Shown: positions 37,584 through 46,808 of the stretch, piece after piece
Position numbering within the stretch: position 1 is the first letter of the stretch
Layout: the number at the start of each line of letters is the position of its first letter
From: Methylobacter marinus A45
GTDB lineage: Bacteria; Pseudomonadota; Gammaproteobacteria; Methylococcales; Methylomonadaceae
Direction of reading: 5' to 3'
DNA length: 64,000 nt
NCBI RefSeq assembly: GCF_000383855.1
Contig: NZ_KB912877.1
Coordinates: 3,797,804 to 3,861,803 of the forward strand
Program-made: the position numbers and the translations under genes
The notes under the pieces: model-generated
Databases searched by the model: none
Seen by the model: the letters and a program-made list of their open reading frames with translations, nothing else
What the model was told of the DNA's origin: nothing

Positions 37584-40065
37584 CGAGCACACTCACAAAG
37601 GTTGCCGCGCATTGCGCGATAGACGCCGTCTCGTGTTCGAGGGTGACGGTATCCGACGCCAGGCGCATATAGGTTAAAAACGAGAGGATTTTGATCTGGC
37701 TGACGGCAACATCGGCGCCCAGCGCGCTGTCGAGAACCAAGGCCTCGGTGCCGTCGCCGTTGTCGGTGGCCGAAATGATGCGCCGGTAATAGACGGTTCC
37801 GGCCTTAGTCTTGATCACCAGATCCCGGCGGTTGTTGGGCAGGTCGGACAGATACAGGCTGTAGCCAGTATAGGCGACCGTGATGCCATTATTGCCGGCG
37901 CCGATATCCTGCATAACGGTAAAGTCGCTCTGGCCGCTGGCCAGCCAGCAGGCATTGAATTTGCCGGCGCGCGCGAACAGCGCCTGAATCAGGGCATGGC
38001 GCTCGGCCAGCGTCGCGGCCAAAAAGTTATAATCGAAGGCGATGGCGGCGCGGTTGGATTGATCATCGACGTAGCGGCCGTTGATGTTGAAGTCGATGAT
38101 CTCCAATTGCCGCGCCCATTCCATCGACACATCGCGCGCGACGTTGTTAGGCGTGGTCAGCACCGGCAGGCCGCGGTACAGCGTCGTGTAATCGATGGCC
38201 TCGTAGGCGTTGTCGGTGTCGTCGCACAGGAACTGCATATCGTAGACCGATAAGCCGGCATGCTCCAGCTTGCCTTTCTGCGTGGCGTCCAGCATCCCCA
38301 GGCGAAGCGGATAAACCGGCGTATTGGCCGGCCAGTCCTGCGTCAACGGCGATGCCACGGTAATCGATGAATCGCTCATATCCGCAATCTCGAACGCCTC
38401 GTAGACGAACGCCGCCTGCCTGATGATACCCAAGCCTCCAATATAAAAGCCGCGATGGCGCGTATCGCAGGCGATAGCGCTTTGGTTCGATGTCACGCCG
38501 CTGCTCAGGCGGGTAACATCGAACCAAAGCGGTATCGCGAAATTGCGGCTTTGCCAGGCAGCTAGCAGGATATTGCCGCGCTGCTGCTCGTCGCCCTGCA
38601 GGATGATCCGGTATTGCAAGATCCGGCGCGGGTATTCGCGCAGCTTCCGGCGCTGCTCGCCGCCGGCATAACTTGTCAGGATCTCGGTCAGCCATTCGAA
38701 GGAATCCCTGATCGCCCGGCTCCAGTCCGGCTTGATCGCGAACGGCACGACGCGCTGGCCCGTGACCCGCAGATCGATGGCGCCGGTATCGAATACGAAG
38801 CTGTAGGCGGCATCGATCCTGGGCGGGCCGTTGACCGCGATGTTGAGCGTGTAGATCCGGCTCTCGTTGCGCTGGAAAACGGTCGGCTCGACAATGGGAC
38901 GGTTCAGAATCAGGCCGTCGGTCAACGATTCGTTAATGGTCGACAGCGTGCGGGCCGCGTCGATCCAGGCGTTCCAGACTTCAACGTCGCGCTGTTGCGC
39001 CGACAGCAGATTGCCCAGGGCGATCGGATTGGGCAGGATGTGGATGCGGAAGTAGAAGTCGTCCATGTAGCTGGGCGCCTTGTGGCCCGCCAATAGCGGG
39101 AACGTCACGGACGCCACCGGCACATTGGAGCTGAACGTAGCGCCAACTAAGTCTAGTCCGACAGCTGAGCAGCCCGGAGGCCAGCCGTTGCCGGAATACG
39201 TGTTTAGGTTATCGGTTAAGTAGTACCAATCAGCTGTGCCTTGAGCAGCAGGATCATAGGCAATACCGCCTTTTATAGTTTGTAGGGTTGTGTGGAGAAC
39301 TGAACCTTTGAATACAAGAGAGCCTGCTTGAATTTCGGCTACATCGGGTGTGGTTTCCCATACCTGTAGCGCAGAAGCTTTAAAAACAACTGAGCCAGCA
39401 GATATCTCACTATACATAGGCTCGCCGGTTTCGCAATCTACCTGTAAAACCGCTCCTTTAAGAACTAGACTTCCGGCGCTTAACTCACTGGTGTTGCTTT
39501 CTCCGCTTGCAGTTGAATCCCATGCAGAGAAACCAGATGGCAGGGGATAGATAAAATCAGCTTCCGCGAAAAGGGCAGTCCCGGATGTATTAGTTTCATA
39601 CCCAGACCAGAACGCATAAACTGTAGCAGGCAAGCTACTGTACTGAGGATTTGCTTCGGTAACTGGGTTGCCGGAAAGTATCCAAGTCCCGTTTTTGCCA
39701 AACCATAGTTTGCCGTTTTTGATGGCGACCATAATAACATCGCCTGTCGTGAAGGTAACTCCAGGTGTAGCAGTTGTAGCCCCGTTACGTAATGTGCCAT
39801 TAGTCGGGGTATTTTGCCACCCATAACCGGCCGAGTCCTGTCCAATATACGTTGCAACTGATGCACTGTCAGAACCGATCCCGATAATGGTCTGATTAGC
39901 TGTAGTCGCTTCAACTAATATCTCAAAATAGTAAGCATCCGATGTTGCTTTGGCGACAGTTGATCTTACAGACTGCCACGATGTAGCGTTTTTAGTCGCT
40001 GTCAAATCTCCGTTTGACAGGACTACATTAGCGCCCTTATTAGCACTGTCGAATACAACGGCCAT
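37573..40065 (-). CDS. Phage tail protein with N-terminal SPRY-like domain
   Basis: An 830-residue composite tail protein. Residues about 1-185 resemble a SPRY/B30.2 domain (YYFEILVEATTANQTIIGIG, GYGWQNTP, GDVIMVAIKNGKLWFGKNGTW). Residues about 190-265 hold three related copies of a short segment (ELSAGSLVLKGAVLQV, EISAGSVVFKASALQV, EIQAGSLVFKGSVLHT). From about 340 on is a conserved siphophage distal tail domain (QRDVEVWNAWIDAARTLSTINE; SYAGGEQRRKLREYPRR). The DNA of the first part (about 39.1-40.07 kb) is clearly richer in A+T than the rest. The N-terminal modules look like an exchangeable binding head fused to a standard tail protein. Confidence 0.75.
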   Translation of the reverse strand: MAVVFDSANKGANVVLSNGDLTATKNATSWQSVRSTVAKATSDAYYFEILVEATTANQTIIGIGSDSASVATYIGQDSAGYGWQNTPTNGTLRNGATTATPGVTFTTGDVIMVAIKNGKLWFGKNGTWILSGNPVTEANPQYSSLPATVYAFWSGYETNTSGTALFAEADFIYPLPSGFSAWDSTASGESNTSELSAGSLVLKGAVLQVDCETGEPMYSEISAGSVVFKASALQVWETTPDVAEIQAGSLVFKGSVLHTTLQTIKGGIAYDPAAQGTADWYYLTDNLNTYSGNGWPPGCSAVGLDLVGATFSSNVPVASVTFPLLAGHKAPSYMDDFYFRIHILPNPIALGNLLSAQQRDVEVWNAWIDAARTLSTINESLTDGLILNRPIVEPTVFQRNESRIYTLNIAVNGPPRIDAAYSFVFDTGAIDLRVTGQRVVPFAIKPDWSRAIRDSFEWLTEILTSYAGGEQRRKLREYPRRILQYRIILQGDEQQRGNILLAAWQSRNFAIPLWFDVTRLSSGVTSNQSAIACDTRHRGFYIGGLGIIRQAAFVYEAFEIADMSDSSITVASPLTQDWPANTPVYPLRLGMLDATQKGKLEHAGLSVYDMQFLCDDTDNAYEAIDYTTLYRGLPVLTTPNNVARDVSMEWARQLEIIDFNINGRYVDDQSNRAAIAFDYNFLAATLAERHALIQALFARAGKFNACWLASGQSDFTVMQDIGAGNNGITVAYTGYSLYLSDLPNNRRDLVIKTKAGTVYYRRIISATDNGDGTEALVLDSALGADVAVSQIKILSFLTYMRLASDTVTLEHETASIAQCAATFVSVLDDV

Positions 40066-40085
40066 AGCAATATTATTGAGTAGTA

Positions 40086-40562
40086 TTAAACGCCGTTAAC
40101 CTTCTGAGTATAAAACCAGCCAGAAGCGCCAATCAGGATAGATAAGTCGTACCCTGCCGAAACGGTTACATCCTGTGGAGTTCCGCTGTTATAGTTAAGA
40201 TACCCGTAACCAATCAAAGGTTTATTACTTGCAGGTGTGTTGTTGTACAATACAAACAATCTAGCTGTTAAGCCTGCTCCACTGGCTGTCCAAGTTGGGT
40301 TATCTGAATGAAACTCCCACTCGCCAGGATTAGCTCCTGCTTCCAGGGTTTTAGTAGTTAAGGCGATTCCGCCAGCCGTGTAGCCGTTGGCTGTCGCAAG
40401 CTCATTGGTTACAGAAACATCAAAGAACTCATGCAGAGCAGCATCAGGCACATAAGCGGATGTGCATAGAGCTACCTTGATATCGTCAGTCAGAAGGTCA
40501 GGGATGCTCTGATTTTTTGGTGCTTTGTCATACCATGTAAAAGGTGCTGCTGTAATTGCCAT
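40086..40562 (-). CDS. Phage virion-associated protein (tail region)
   Basis: A 158-residue protein of a type common in phages: MAIT... followed by IKVALCTSAYVPDAALHEF, then VTNELATANGYTAGGIALTTKT and a C-terminal SAGYDLSILIGASGWF. I know this pattern from phage structural proteins without a defined role. It lies between two putative fibre-like genes and the SPRY fusion gene, in A+T-rich DNA. It may be a small fibre or accessory tail protein. Confidence 0.7.
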   Translation of the reverse strand: MAITAAPFTWYDKAPKNQSIPDLLTDDIKVALCTSAYVPDAALHEFFDVSVTNELATANGYTAGGIALTTKTLEAGANPGEWEFHSDNPTWTASGAGLTARLFVLYNNTPASNKPLIGYGYLNYNSGTPQDVTVSAGYDLSILIGASGWFYTQKVNGV

Positions 40563-40584
40563 TGCCTTATCCTATCTGTGTTTG

Positions 40585-41499
40585 TTATGGGCCATCGTAA
40601 CGAACTGCAAATCCTACAGTCCCCGAATCAGTTGCGGCAACTGAAGCGTTTCTAGCAGCTGCATTTTTTGCAATCCAGGGGAAAACCTTCCACCTGTCTG
40701 TTCCCAGAGTCACTATGTCCCCTATCTCGTAATTATCTATTCTTATGTACCTGATATGCTCAACATAGCCTAAGTACGCCTTGAAGTTATCGGCCATAGC
40801 GAATTGGAGGTGTATAGGTACTAGCAGCGCTTGGTTATTCCACGCGTTAGGCGATCTAAATAATGAGGAAACTGTGTAGTCTGTAGGTGTTACTTTTAGC
40901 TTATCCGTAGAGTCCCAGACGCTACCATCTATCTTTGCATGTAAGCCTGTTGTTTTATACGTCCAGCCTCCGACGCCAGTAGAAAACGGGATAGCGATGT
41001 CCCCTCTGAACTGGAAGCTGCCATACAGGGTTGTTACGCCGGAAAGTATTTCTGCATCAGTTATGGAAACAAAAACAGGTTCGCCTATGGAAGCGCTCGA
41101 ACCCCCTCTAGAAGCAAAAAACCAATTACCACCCACAAAAGCTGAGCTATGTATTTTAACTATCTCACCAAACATAATTGTCTGGATTTTATTTGTATCG
41201 TACTGCAGGACACAAACAACTTGATCTGGGTTTGCTGAGTAGAATAAGTAATACGTAACTGGCCAACTCGCATCAACTATATAAATCTGCTTAGAGAAAG
41301 GGCAAAGTTCTACTGTACCGTCTGCACTATTAGCACCAGTTATGTGTAATCCTTTAGTTCCATCAACTGTCAAAGTAACATTAGACTGCCCTTTCGACAG
41401 CCAATTGGCCGTTAAGCCGAACCCATTATTGGTGCAGAACGACTCTATGACTGATTTCAATGCAGCAGGCGAGGCTACTGTACCTGTTTGATACGCCAT
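40585..41499 (-). CDS. Putative phage tail fibre/receptor protein B
   Basis: A 304-residue protein starting MAYQTGTVASPAALKSVIES. It is beta-rich (WFFASRGGSSASIGEP near 127), with no signal peptide. It shares an opening (MAYxxGT) and closing pattern (GD.VTLGTDRWKVFPW) with the gene just upstream, so the two look like distant paralogues. The ATG overlaps the previous stop by one base. The DNA is A+T-rich compared with the tape measure gene. By position it is probably an exposed tail protein; receptor binding is inference. Confidence 0.65.
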   Translation of the reverse strand: MAYQTGTVASPAALKSVIESFCTNNGFGLTANWLSKGQSNVTLTVDGTKGLHITGANSADGTVELCPFSKQIYIVDASWPVTYYLFYSANPDQVVCVLQYDTNKIQTIMFGEIVKIHSSAFVGGNWFFASRGGSSASIGEPVFVSITDAEILSGVTTLYGSFQFRGDIAIPFSTGVGGWTYKTTGLHAKIDGSVWDSTDKLKVTPTDYTVSSLFRSPNAWNNQALLVPIHLQFAMADNFKAYLGYVEHIRYIRIDNYEIGDIVTLGTDRWKVFPWIAKNAAARNASVAATDSGTVGFAVRYDGP

Positions 41500-42353
41500 T
41501 ATTGCAACCTCAGTGCCAGATAATCCTTAAACCCGGTACGCCAGACATCGCGCAGAACCACGTACGTGACCCCGTCGATAATTAGCGTGTTCTCTACAGC
41601 ATTGTTGAAACCTGAAATAAAATAAACACCGTCCAGCTCGCCATAGTTGTTGATATAGCCTGTGGCATTCTCTGACATTACCAAACTATGCAGACCATAA
41701 TGGCCCTCGGCCACGTTGCTATCCGAGTTAGTATTCCTAAGCGTGTTAGCGCCTGCGAACGGCAGAAATTGAGGAGTACGCCAGTTGCCGTCAACGAAGC
41801 GCATGGCCATGTTCGCTCGCGCACCCTTGAACCAGGCCGTGTGCGTTGTCTCGGAATAGCGCATGCCGGCGGCGCTGGTCAGCATGCCGCCGACGCACAG
41901 TGGATAGGGATACTGGCTAGGCGATGCGTACGGTAAGAATTTACCCAGATAAAAGGATTCGTAGACGTTCTCAATCTTGGCGACGACGATGCAGCGCTGG
42001 CCGTTGCCGACGAACCAGTACGGAATGCTCTGGTTCCACAGCGGCACGCCGATATCGTTGGCGATCCGCCCCGGCTGGGTCTCGAATGAATTGCCCGGCA
42101 CATAGCCGGTAAAGCCGTTGATCTTCCAGTTATAATAGTCCGAAGAAACGCTTTGGTAGGTCTTGATGCCGGTATAGATTTCCTCAGTGCCGGATAGACC
42201 TGGCGCTTTCCAGATAACGCCCTTGTCGGCGCTGACCGTGTCTTCCCACTGCATCGCCCAGCGCTCTGCCACGGGCAATGTCACTTCCAGGAAGGTCCGC
42301 AATTTTGTCAGCAGGTCATAGTGGCCTGCCGCCGTCCCTATTTCATAGGCCAT
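41499..42353 (-). CDS. Putative phage tail fibre/receptor protein A
   Basis: A 284-residue protein starting MAYEIGTAAGHYDLLTKLRTF. It ends with ENTLIIDGVTYVVLRDVWRTGFKDYLALRLQ-like beta strands. The middle is aromatic-rich (YWFVGNGQRCIVVAKIENVYESFYLGKFLPYASP near 112-145). It starts immediately at the end of the tape measure gene (1-bp overlap). Proteins with this layout are found in tail regions of many Mu-like and lambda-like phages. I infer a tail-tip or fibre role. Confidence 0.68.
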   Translation of the reverse strand: MAYEIGTAAGHYDLLTKLRTFLEVTLPVAERWAMQWEDTVSADKGVIWKAPGLSGTEEIYTGIKTYQSVSSDYYNWKINGFTGYVPGNSFETQPGRIANDIGVPLWNQSIPYWFVGNGQRCIVVAKIENVYESFYLGKFLPYASPSQYPYPLCVGGMLTSAAGMRYSETTHTAWFKGARANMAMRFVDGNWRTPQFLPFAGANTLRNTNSDSNVAEGHYGLHSLVMSENATGYINNYGELDGVYFISGFNNAVENTLIIDGVTYVVLRDVWRTGFKDYLALRLQ

Positions 42354-45301
42354 TATTCCATCTCCAGCACGCGGCGAATGCTCGACGCGTTGTCTTTAAT
42401 ATGTTGAATCACCACCTGGCTGCCGGCGTTGCCGGCCATGGCGTCCGGCACGAACGCCGGATCCATGACCACGATGGACGTGACGTTCGCGGGCTGGCCA
42501 TTGGCGCCGCCCTTGCCGATGTTGTTGCGGTGCCGGGGATCGTTTTCCGTTAACACTTCCTCGCCTTTTAACAGCACCGACGGCACCTCGTTGCCGGCGA
42601 GGCCGCCGTTGTGATAGCGCGGCGCGCCGATAAACACGGCCGGGTTAATGCCGCCCCGAATCATGCCGCCGGACGAGCCGACCAGGCCGCCGCCATGATT
42701 GGCGGACGCGGCCACGCCCACGACCGAGCCGATGCCGCTCAGGATGGCGGAGATACTGTCGCCGGCCGAGGTCGCAGTAAACATCGCGATCAGGGCCGTG
42801 ATGCCGGCGTTAAATACCGAGGCAATGCCGCCGCCCAGGTTTTCCAGTCCGCCCAGTAGCGATTCGCCCATGCCGCCCAGAACCGAGCCGAACGTCGAGG
42901 CGGTCGCATTGCCCGTGGTCGTGACCGCGTTGACGATCGCCTGCTCGCCGGCCGTCGGCCCCGACTGCGCGGCATTGCCGGGCTTGCCGCCCAGGCCCAG
43001 CAGCGACAGGCCGGAACCGAGCAAGCCGCCGATGCCTGCGCCCTGTTTGCCGGTTATGAAGTCCTGACCGAACAGGCCTTCCATCGCGTCTGCAGACAAC
43101 TTGTTGGCAATTATCCGGCGCATCGTGGTCAAAAAACCCAGGGCCATGCCATCCAGGCCTTCCTTGAACGGGTCGAACAGGAACTCGGCAAAAGCGTCCT
43201 GCATGTTTTCGGCCGCGCGCTTGGCGAACTGCGACAGCTCGTCGACGCCGTCCGTGGCCGGGTCGATAAAGTTCTCGTTGTAGGCCTTCCCCAACTGATC
43301 GAACAGCGCCTTCATCTGCTCGGCGCTCAAGTCCAGTTCGCGGCCCACGTCCTGAATCCGCGCCAGCATGACGCTGAACGCGTCGGTGGACACGTCCGGC
43401 GACAGCTCGAAATCATTGATTTCATTTTTTAAATCGACCAGGGCATTGGCGTCGTCAACCAGCTGCCGCCACATGGCGGCCTGGCGTGCGCGCGCCTGGT
43501 GTTCGGCGTCGATCTGCCGGACCAGCGCCTCGATCTGGTCGCGCTCGTCCCCGACCGCGTTGGCCAAATGCTGGCGCAACTCGGTTTGCAGCGTCTTTTC
43601 CTTGTCGCCGAGCCGGTTGACTTGCAATTCGAATTGCAGCGCGTCGATGGTTTTCAGCACTGCATCGCGGCGGTTACGCTCTTCCGTCGCGGCTTTTTTG
43701 GCCGCCGTCTCGGCGGCTTTTGCGGCTTTCTTTTGGGCGTCCGTGAGTTTGCCTTGCTGCGCTTCCAGCAACTTGTCCCGCTGGCGCTCTTGTTCCTTCA
43801 GCGCGTCTTTTTCTTTGTAATAACGCCCCAATTCATCCTTCATGAGCCGCAGCTTAGTCTGCTCGATCGCCAGCTGCCGGTCGCTGATCAGCACGCCGAT
43901 CGGCCCCTGTGCCGTTTCGATCCGGGATTTTTGTTGCGCGATCTGTTCGCGAATGGCCGCGATCTTATCGTCCACGGACATGCTGGCCAGGTCGCGCAAG
44001 TGCGTCTTGGCATTAATCAGCAAGCCGACCAAGATGCTAAGTGACACCACCAGGCCGGTAAATGGATTGATCGCCATCGCGGCCGTCAATCCACGTTGCG
44101 CGGCCGTCGCGGCATTGGTCGCGGCAGACAGCGCCGCTGTTTGCGAGGCCTGGGCGGCAATCAGGATATTCAGCCGGTTGGTCAGCCCCATGCGCACGCC
44201 CATGGCCGTATTGCCGGCCAGCAGCGCTTGCGTCGCGGCGATATCGGCGCGCGTCGCGGCCAAACGGGCGGTAATTAGTCCGATGGTGCGCTGATGGTCC
44301 AGCAGGATCGCCTGCGCATGCTGAAATTCCATCGCGATCGCGGCCGCTTTTGCCGACATATACCGCCCCAGGCTGACCAGCATTTGCCCCGCAAACACCG
44401 TCGCGGCCACCGTGCCGAGCTGGATAATCGTATCGATAACCGGCCCCAGATTATTGGCCAGGGCATCGAACTGCGCGGCCAGGGACGCCGTCGCGCCGGT
44501 ACCGGCGTCAACTTGCAGAATGTACTGCCCCCAGGCCGTCTTGACGTTCTCCAGCGCCGCGCCGACGGTCAGCGGCATGCGCTTGTATTCGGCGTCGATG
44601 GCGGCCGACTGGCTCATGATCGCATTGATGACCTTGGCCGCCGACAACTCGCCGTTTTCGGCCATCGCGCGCAAGGCCCCGATATCGACGTTCAGTCCGG
44701 CGGCCAGGGCATACGCCAGGCGCGAGCCGTTTTCCATGATCGAATTGAATTCGTCGCCGCGCAGCAGACCGGAGGCCAGGGCCTGCGACATCTGCCGGAT
44801 GACCGACGACGCCTCGCCGGCACTGGCGCCGGAGACACGCAGCGCCTGCGCCATGGTCTCGGTCAGCGCCGTAGTATCGCGGGCCGTGCCGCCCATGGTT
44901 TCCATCGCCTTGTTGATGCGCGCGAACAACGTGGCGTTGGCATCGAATTCCGTGCCGGTTCGCAAGCTGATATCAACCAGCTCTTTTGATGAGTCGATGT
45001 AATCTTGCTGGCTGGATGTCGCGACCTTGAGCCGGCCGTCCAGCAATTTCATGTTGTCGGCGACTTGTACGATTTCCTTGCCGTATTGATACAGCGCCAC
45101 CACCGACAGCCCGGCAATCAGGCCTTTCAAGGCGCTGCCGAGCCCTAGCGTTTCCCGCGCCATGTCGGAAAATTGCCGGTTCGCGTCTCGCGCCGCATTG
45201 CCGGCGCCGTCCAGGCCATCGCGCACGCCGCCGAGCTCGCGCCGAACCTGGGCGCTGCCGTCGGCGCGAATGGTAATGCCTAAAACGATCGGCGACGCCA
45301 T
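42353..45301 (-). CDS. Phage tape measure protein
   Basis: A 982-residue tape measure protein that sets tail length. The N-terminal 260 residues carry the conserved tape measure domain (FARINKAMETMGGTARDTTALTETMAQALRVSGAS region). Hydrophobic segments lie at about 285-310, 405-430 and 840-870. A charged coiled coil (about 470-600, EQERQRDKLLEAQQGKLTDAQKKAAK) follows. By the usual rule of about 1.5 angstrom per residue, the tail would be near 140-150 nm. It starts 4 bp after the long-form stop of the frameshifted chaperone gene, the standard siphophage order. Confidence 0.92.
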   Translation of the reverse strand: MASPIVLGITIRADGSAQVRRELGGVRDGLDGAGNAARDANRQFSDMARETLGLGSALKGLIAGLSVVALYQYGKEIVQVADNMKLLDGRLKVATSSQQDYIDSSKELVDISLRTGTEFDANATLFARINKAMETMGGTARDTTALTETMAQALRVSGASAGEASSVIRQMSQALASGLLRGDEFNSIMENGSRLAYALAAGLNVDIGALRAMAENGELSAAKVINAIMSQSAAIDAEYKRMPLTVGAALENVKTAWGQYILQVDAGTGATASLAAQFDALANNLGPVIDTIIQLGTVAATVFAGQMLVSLGRYMSAKAAAIAMEFQHAQAILLDHQRTIGLITARLAATRADIAATQALLAGNTAMGVRMGLTNRLNILIAAQASQTAALSAATNAATAAQRGLTAAMAINPFTGLVVSLSILVGLLINAKTHLRDLASMSVDDKIAAIREQIAQQKSRIETAQGPIGVLISDRQLAIEQTKLRLMKDELGRYYKEKDALKEQERQRDKLLEAQQGKLTDAQKKAAKAAETAAKKAATEERNRRDAVLKTIDALQFELQVNRLGDKEKTLQTELRQHLANAVGDERDQIEALVRQIDAEHQARARQAAMWRQLVDDANALVDLKNEINDFELSPDVSTDAFSVMLARIQDVGRELDLSAEQMKALFDQLGKAYNENFIDPATDGVDELSQFAKRAAENMQDAFAEFLFDPFKEGLDGMALGFLTTMRRIIANKLSADAMEGLFGQDFITGKQGAGIGGLLGSGLSLLGLGGKPGNAAQSGPTAGEQAIVNAVTTTGNATASTFGSVLGGMGESLLGGLENLGGGIASVFNAGITALIAMFTATSAGDSISAILSGIGSVVGVAASANHGGGLVGSSGGMIRGGINPAVFIGAPRYHNGGLAGNEVPSVLLKGEEVLTENDPRHRNNIGKGGANGQPANVTSIVVMDPAFVPDAMAGNAGSQVVIQHIKDNASSIRRVLEME

Positions 45302-45304
45302 GCG

Positions 45305-45879
45305 TTACTCCTTATTATATGGTTCAATCGCGCCCCACAGCGCCTTAAAATCATCGCCGGACGCCCAGGCCGAGCGCGCCGCCAGCATCTGCCGGCGCTG
45401 TTCTTCCTGATCAAGCCTGGCCGCCGCCTTTAAAAACAAAGTCGCCTGGGCCAGCGTGTAGCGTTTGATGTCGGCCAACCGGTGGCCGTGCGCGATCAGT
45501 CGGGCGACGCACTCGCCCCAGCCGACAGGGCCGCCGTGATTTGACTGATCGCCGGCATGAGCTTTTTTTTAATCATGTCGGCGTTGGACTCGATCACGGC
45601 GGCCAACAGCCGCACGGCATCATCCAGTTCCAGCGCCTCGATAAAGGCCTGGTCCTGGCGTGCCGCCACGCTCAGCGCCGCGATAATGCGATCGGCCTCG
45701 CCCGATGTCAGCAGCTTTGTAGCGATCTCGGTGGGCGTGCCTTTCACTTCAATGACCGCGCCCTTGAACAGCTTGGCCAGCCTGGCTAACTCGCCGAGCC
45801 GGACCGGGCTGACATCGACCGTTTCGCCGCCGATGTCGATCGCGTGATCCTGCGAAAACAGCAATTCCAATTCATCCAT
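45305..45879 (-). CDS. Tail assembly chaperone, -1 frameshifted long form
   Basis: This is the predicted 191-residue product of a -1 frameshift within the gene at 45496-45879. The zero frame reads AAA AAA AAG at the A8 tract (45563-45570). Slipping one base back there opens a frame that runs 85 codons to TAA at 45305-45307, just before the tape measure ATG. The added part begins AHAGDQSNHGG and contains WGECVARLIAHGHRLADI and LDQEEQRRQMLAARSAW. Such G/GT-type pairs are found upstream of tape measure genes in most long-tailed phages. The frame is my own reading of the sequence; expression is not shown. Confidence 0.75.
45496..45879 (-). CDS. Tail assembly chaperone, short form
   Basis: A 127-residue protein (MDELELLFSQDHAIDIGGE...) with a mostly helical C-terminal half (ALELDDAVRLLAAVIESNAD). 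It sits between tail tube and tape measure genes, where siphophages encode the chaperone that coats the tape measure protein. The start at 45879 is the natural one: 7 bp from the tail tube stop. The short form ends in SAGASASPD; see the long form for the slip site. Confidence 0.82.
   Translation of the reverse strand: MDELELLFSQDHAIDIGGETVDVSPVRLGELARLAKLFKGAVIEVKGTPTEIATKLLTSGEADRIIAALSVAARQDQAFIEALELDDAVRLLAAVIESNADMIKKKLMPAISQITAALSAGASASPD
45563..45570 (-). promoter_or_regulatory. A8 slippery site for -1 ribosomal frameshift
   Basis: Eight consecutive A on the minus strand give the heptamer A AAA AAG in the zero frame, the same as the efficient E. coli dnaX site. A GC-rich stretch downstream could form a stimulating hairpin, though I did not fold it. 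Confidence 0.7.
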
Positions 45880-45886
45880 GGGGCAC

Positions 45887-46642
45887 CTACGACAACGTAA
45901 CGATGCGGCCCGACGTGCCCAGCACGGTATCGGACTCTTTCGTGTCGTCGTAGAGGACCTCGCCGGCCATCGGCAGCGTTGCCACATCCTCGCCCTTCAG
46001 CGTCCACCCCGTCGCCGGATCAAGTTGCACGTTATACAGTTCGACCAGCACGGCTTCGCCGCTGTTGGCCATGTTCAGGCCTTCGAAGCGCAGCCAATAA
46101 TTGCCGGGGATATCGCTGTAGAGCGGAATGTTGTACGACTGAGCATTGCTGTAACTGGACTGGAACGGCTGCACAAAGGTGCCGGCATTCAAGAGCTTGA
46201 TCATGCCCAGCTTGGCGTTGCTGATCTCATAATCCGTGCCGGCGACCAGCGTGACCGGCGCGCCCGCCGAATCGGTAATCGACAGCGACGAAATGTCGGC
46301 CTTAGCCAGGCGAAAATAATCGCCATCCACCAACCCGGTCGGCGACGGTTCATTAGTGACGGTGCCGGCTGCTATCACGGCGCTCTCGCTCCAAAATGCC
46401 AGGGCATAGTTTTCCTTCGAGAATTCCTCAATCTCGAAATTCAGCATCACTTCCTTGCCGGTCACCAGGCTCAGCGAGGTCAGGCGCTGGCCGGTCTCGG
46501 ACTCCTTGCGCTTGATCTTGTCGACCTTAGGCTCGATCTTGGCGCCGTTGGCGGTTTTGCCGAGGTAGCGGAACGCCTTGGGCGTGCCGTCGGTATTGCG
46601 TTGGGCGATAAAAATCTTGCCTTGGCCTGAAAATAAACTCAT
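45887..46642 (-). CDS. Phage major tail (tube) protein
   Basis: A 251-residue tail tube protein. It opens MSLFSGQGKIFIAQRNTDG and carries the beta-rich tube fold, with KRKESETGQRLTSLSLVTGKEVMLNFEIEEF in the middle and PGNYWLRFEGLNMANSGEAVLVELYNVQLDP near 180-210. These features match the tube proteins of Mu-like siphophages. Its ATG overlaps the stop of a 55-residue gene, and it is directly upstream of the chaperone. Confidence 0.87.
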   Translation of the reverse strand: MSLFSGQGKIFIAQRNTDGTPKAFRYLGKTANGAKIEPKVDKIKRKESETGQRLTSLSLVTGKEVMLNFEIEEFSKENYALAFWSESAVIAAGTVTNEPSPTGLVDGDYFRLAKADISSLSITDSAGAPVTLVAGTDYEISNAKLGMIKLLNAGTFVQPFQSSYSNAQSYNIPLYSDIPGNYWLRFEGLNMANSGEAVLVELYNVQLDPATGWTLKGEDVATLPMAGEVLYDDTKESDTVLGTSGRIVTLS

Positions 46643-46806
46643 TGCGTGGCTCCGGTGGATTCAATGATTTGGTGGGCGATCAGCCATTGCTCAGTCGCGG
46701 CGTCGACCTCGATCGTGTCGCCGGCCTGGTAATCGATACCGCGATCGGTATGCGGTTTTAACAGCTTGACCTGTTTGGTTTTACGTTGAGCGTCTTGTTT
46801 TGCCAT
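46639..46806 (-). CDS. Small phage tail-region protein (55 residues)
   Basis: A 55-residue protein, MAKQDAQRKT..., with an internal KLLKPHTDRGIDYQAGD segment and a following EVDAATEQWLIAHQI. This pattern (a KPH start, G/D-rich turn, helix with a W) is seen in small phage proteins placed before the tail tube gene. The TGA overlaps the tube start by ATGA and the ATG at 46806 is 2 bp from the previous stop, so it is well bounded despite its size. Confidence 0.75.
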   Translation of the reverse strand: MAKQDAQRKTKQVKLLKPHTDRGIDYQAGDTIEVDAATEQWLIAHQIIESTGATQ

Positions 46807-46808
46807 GG

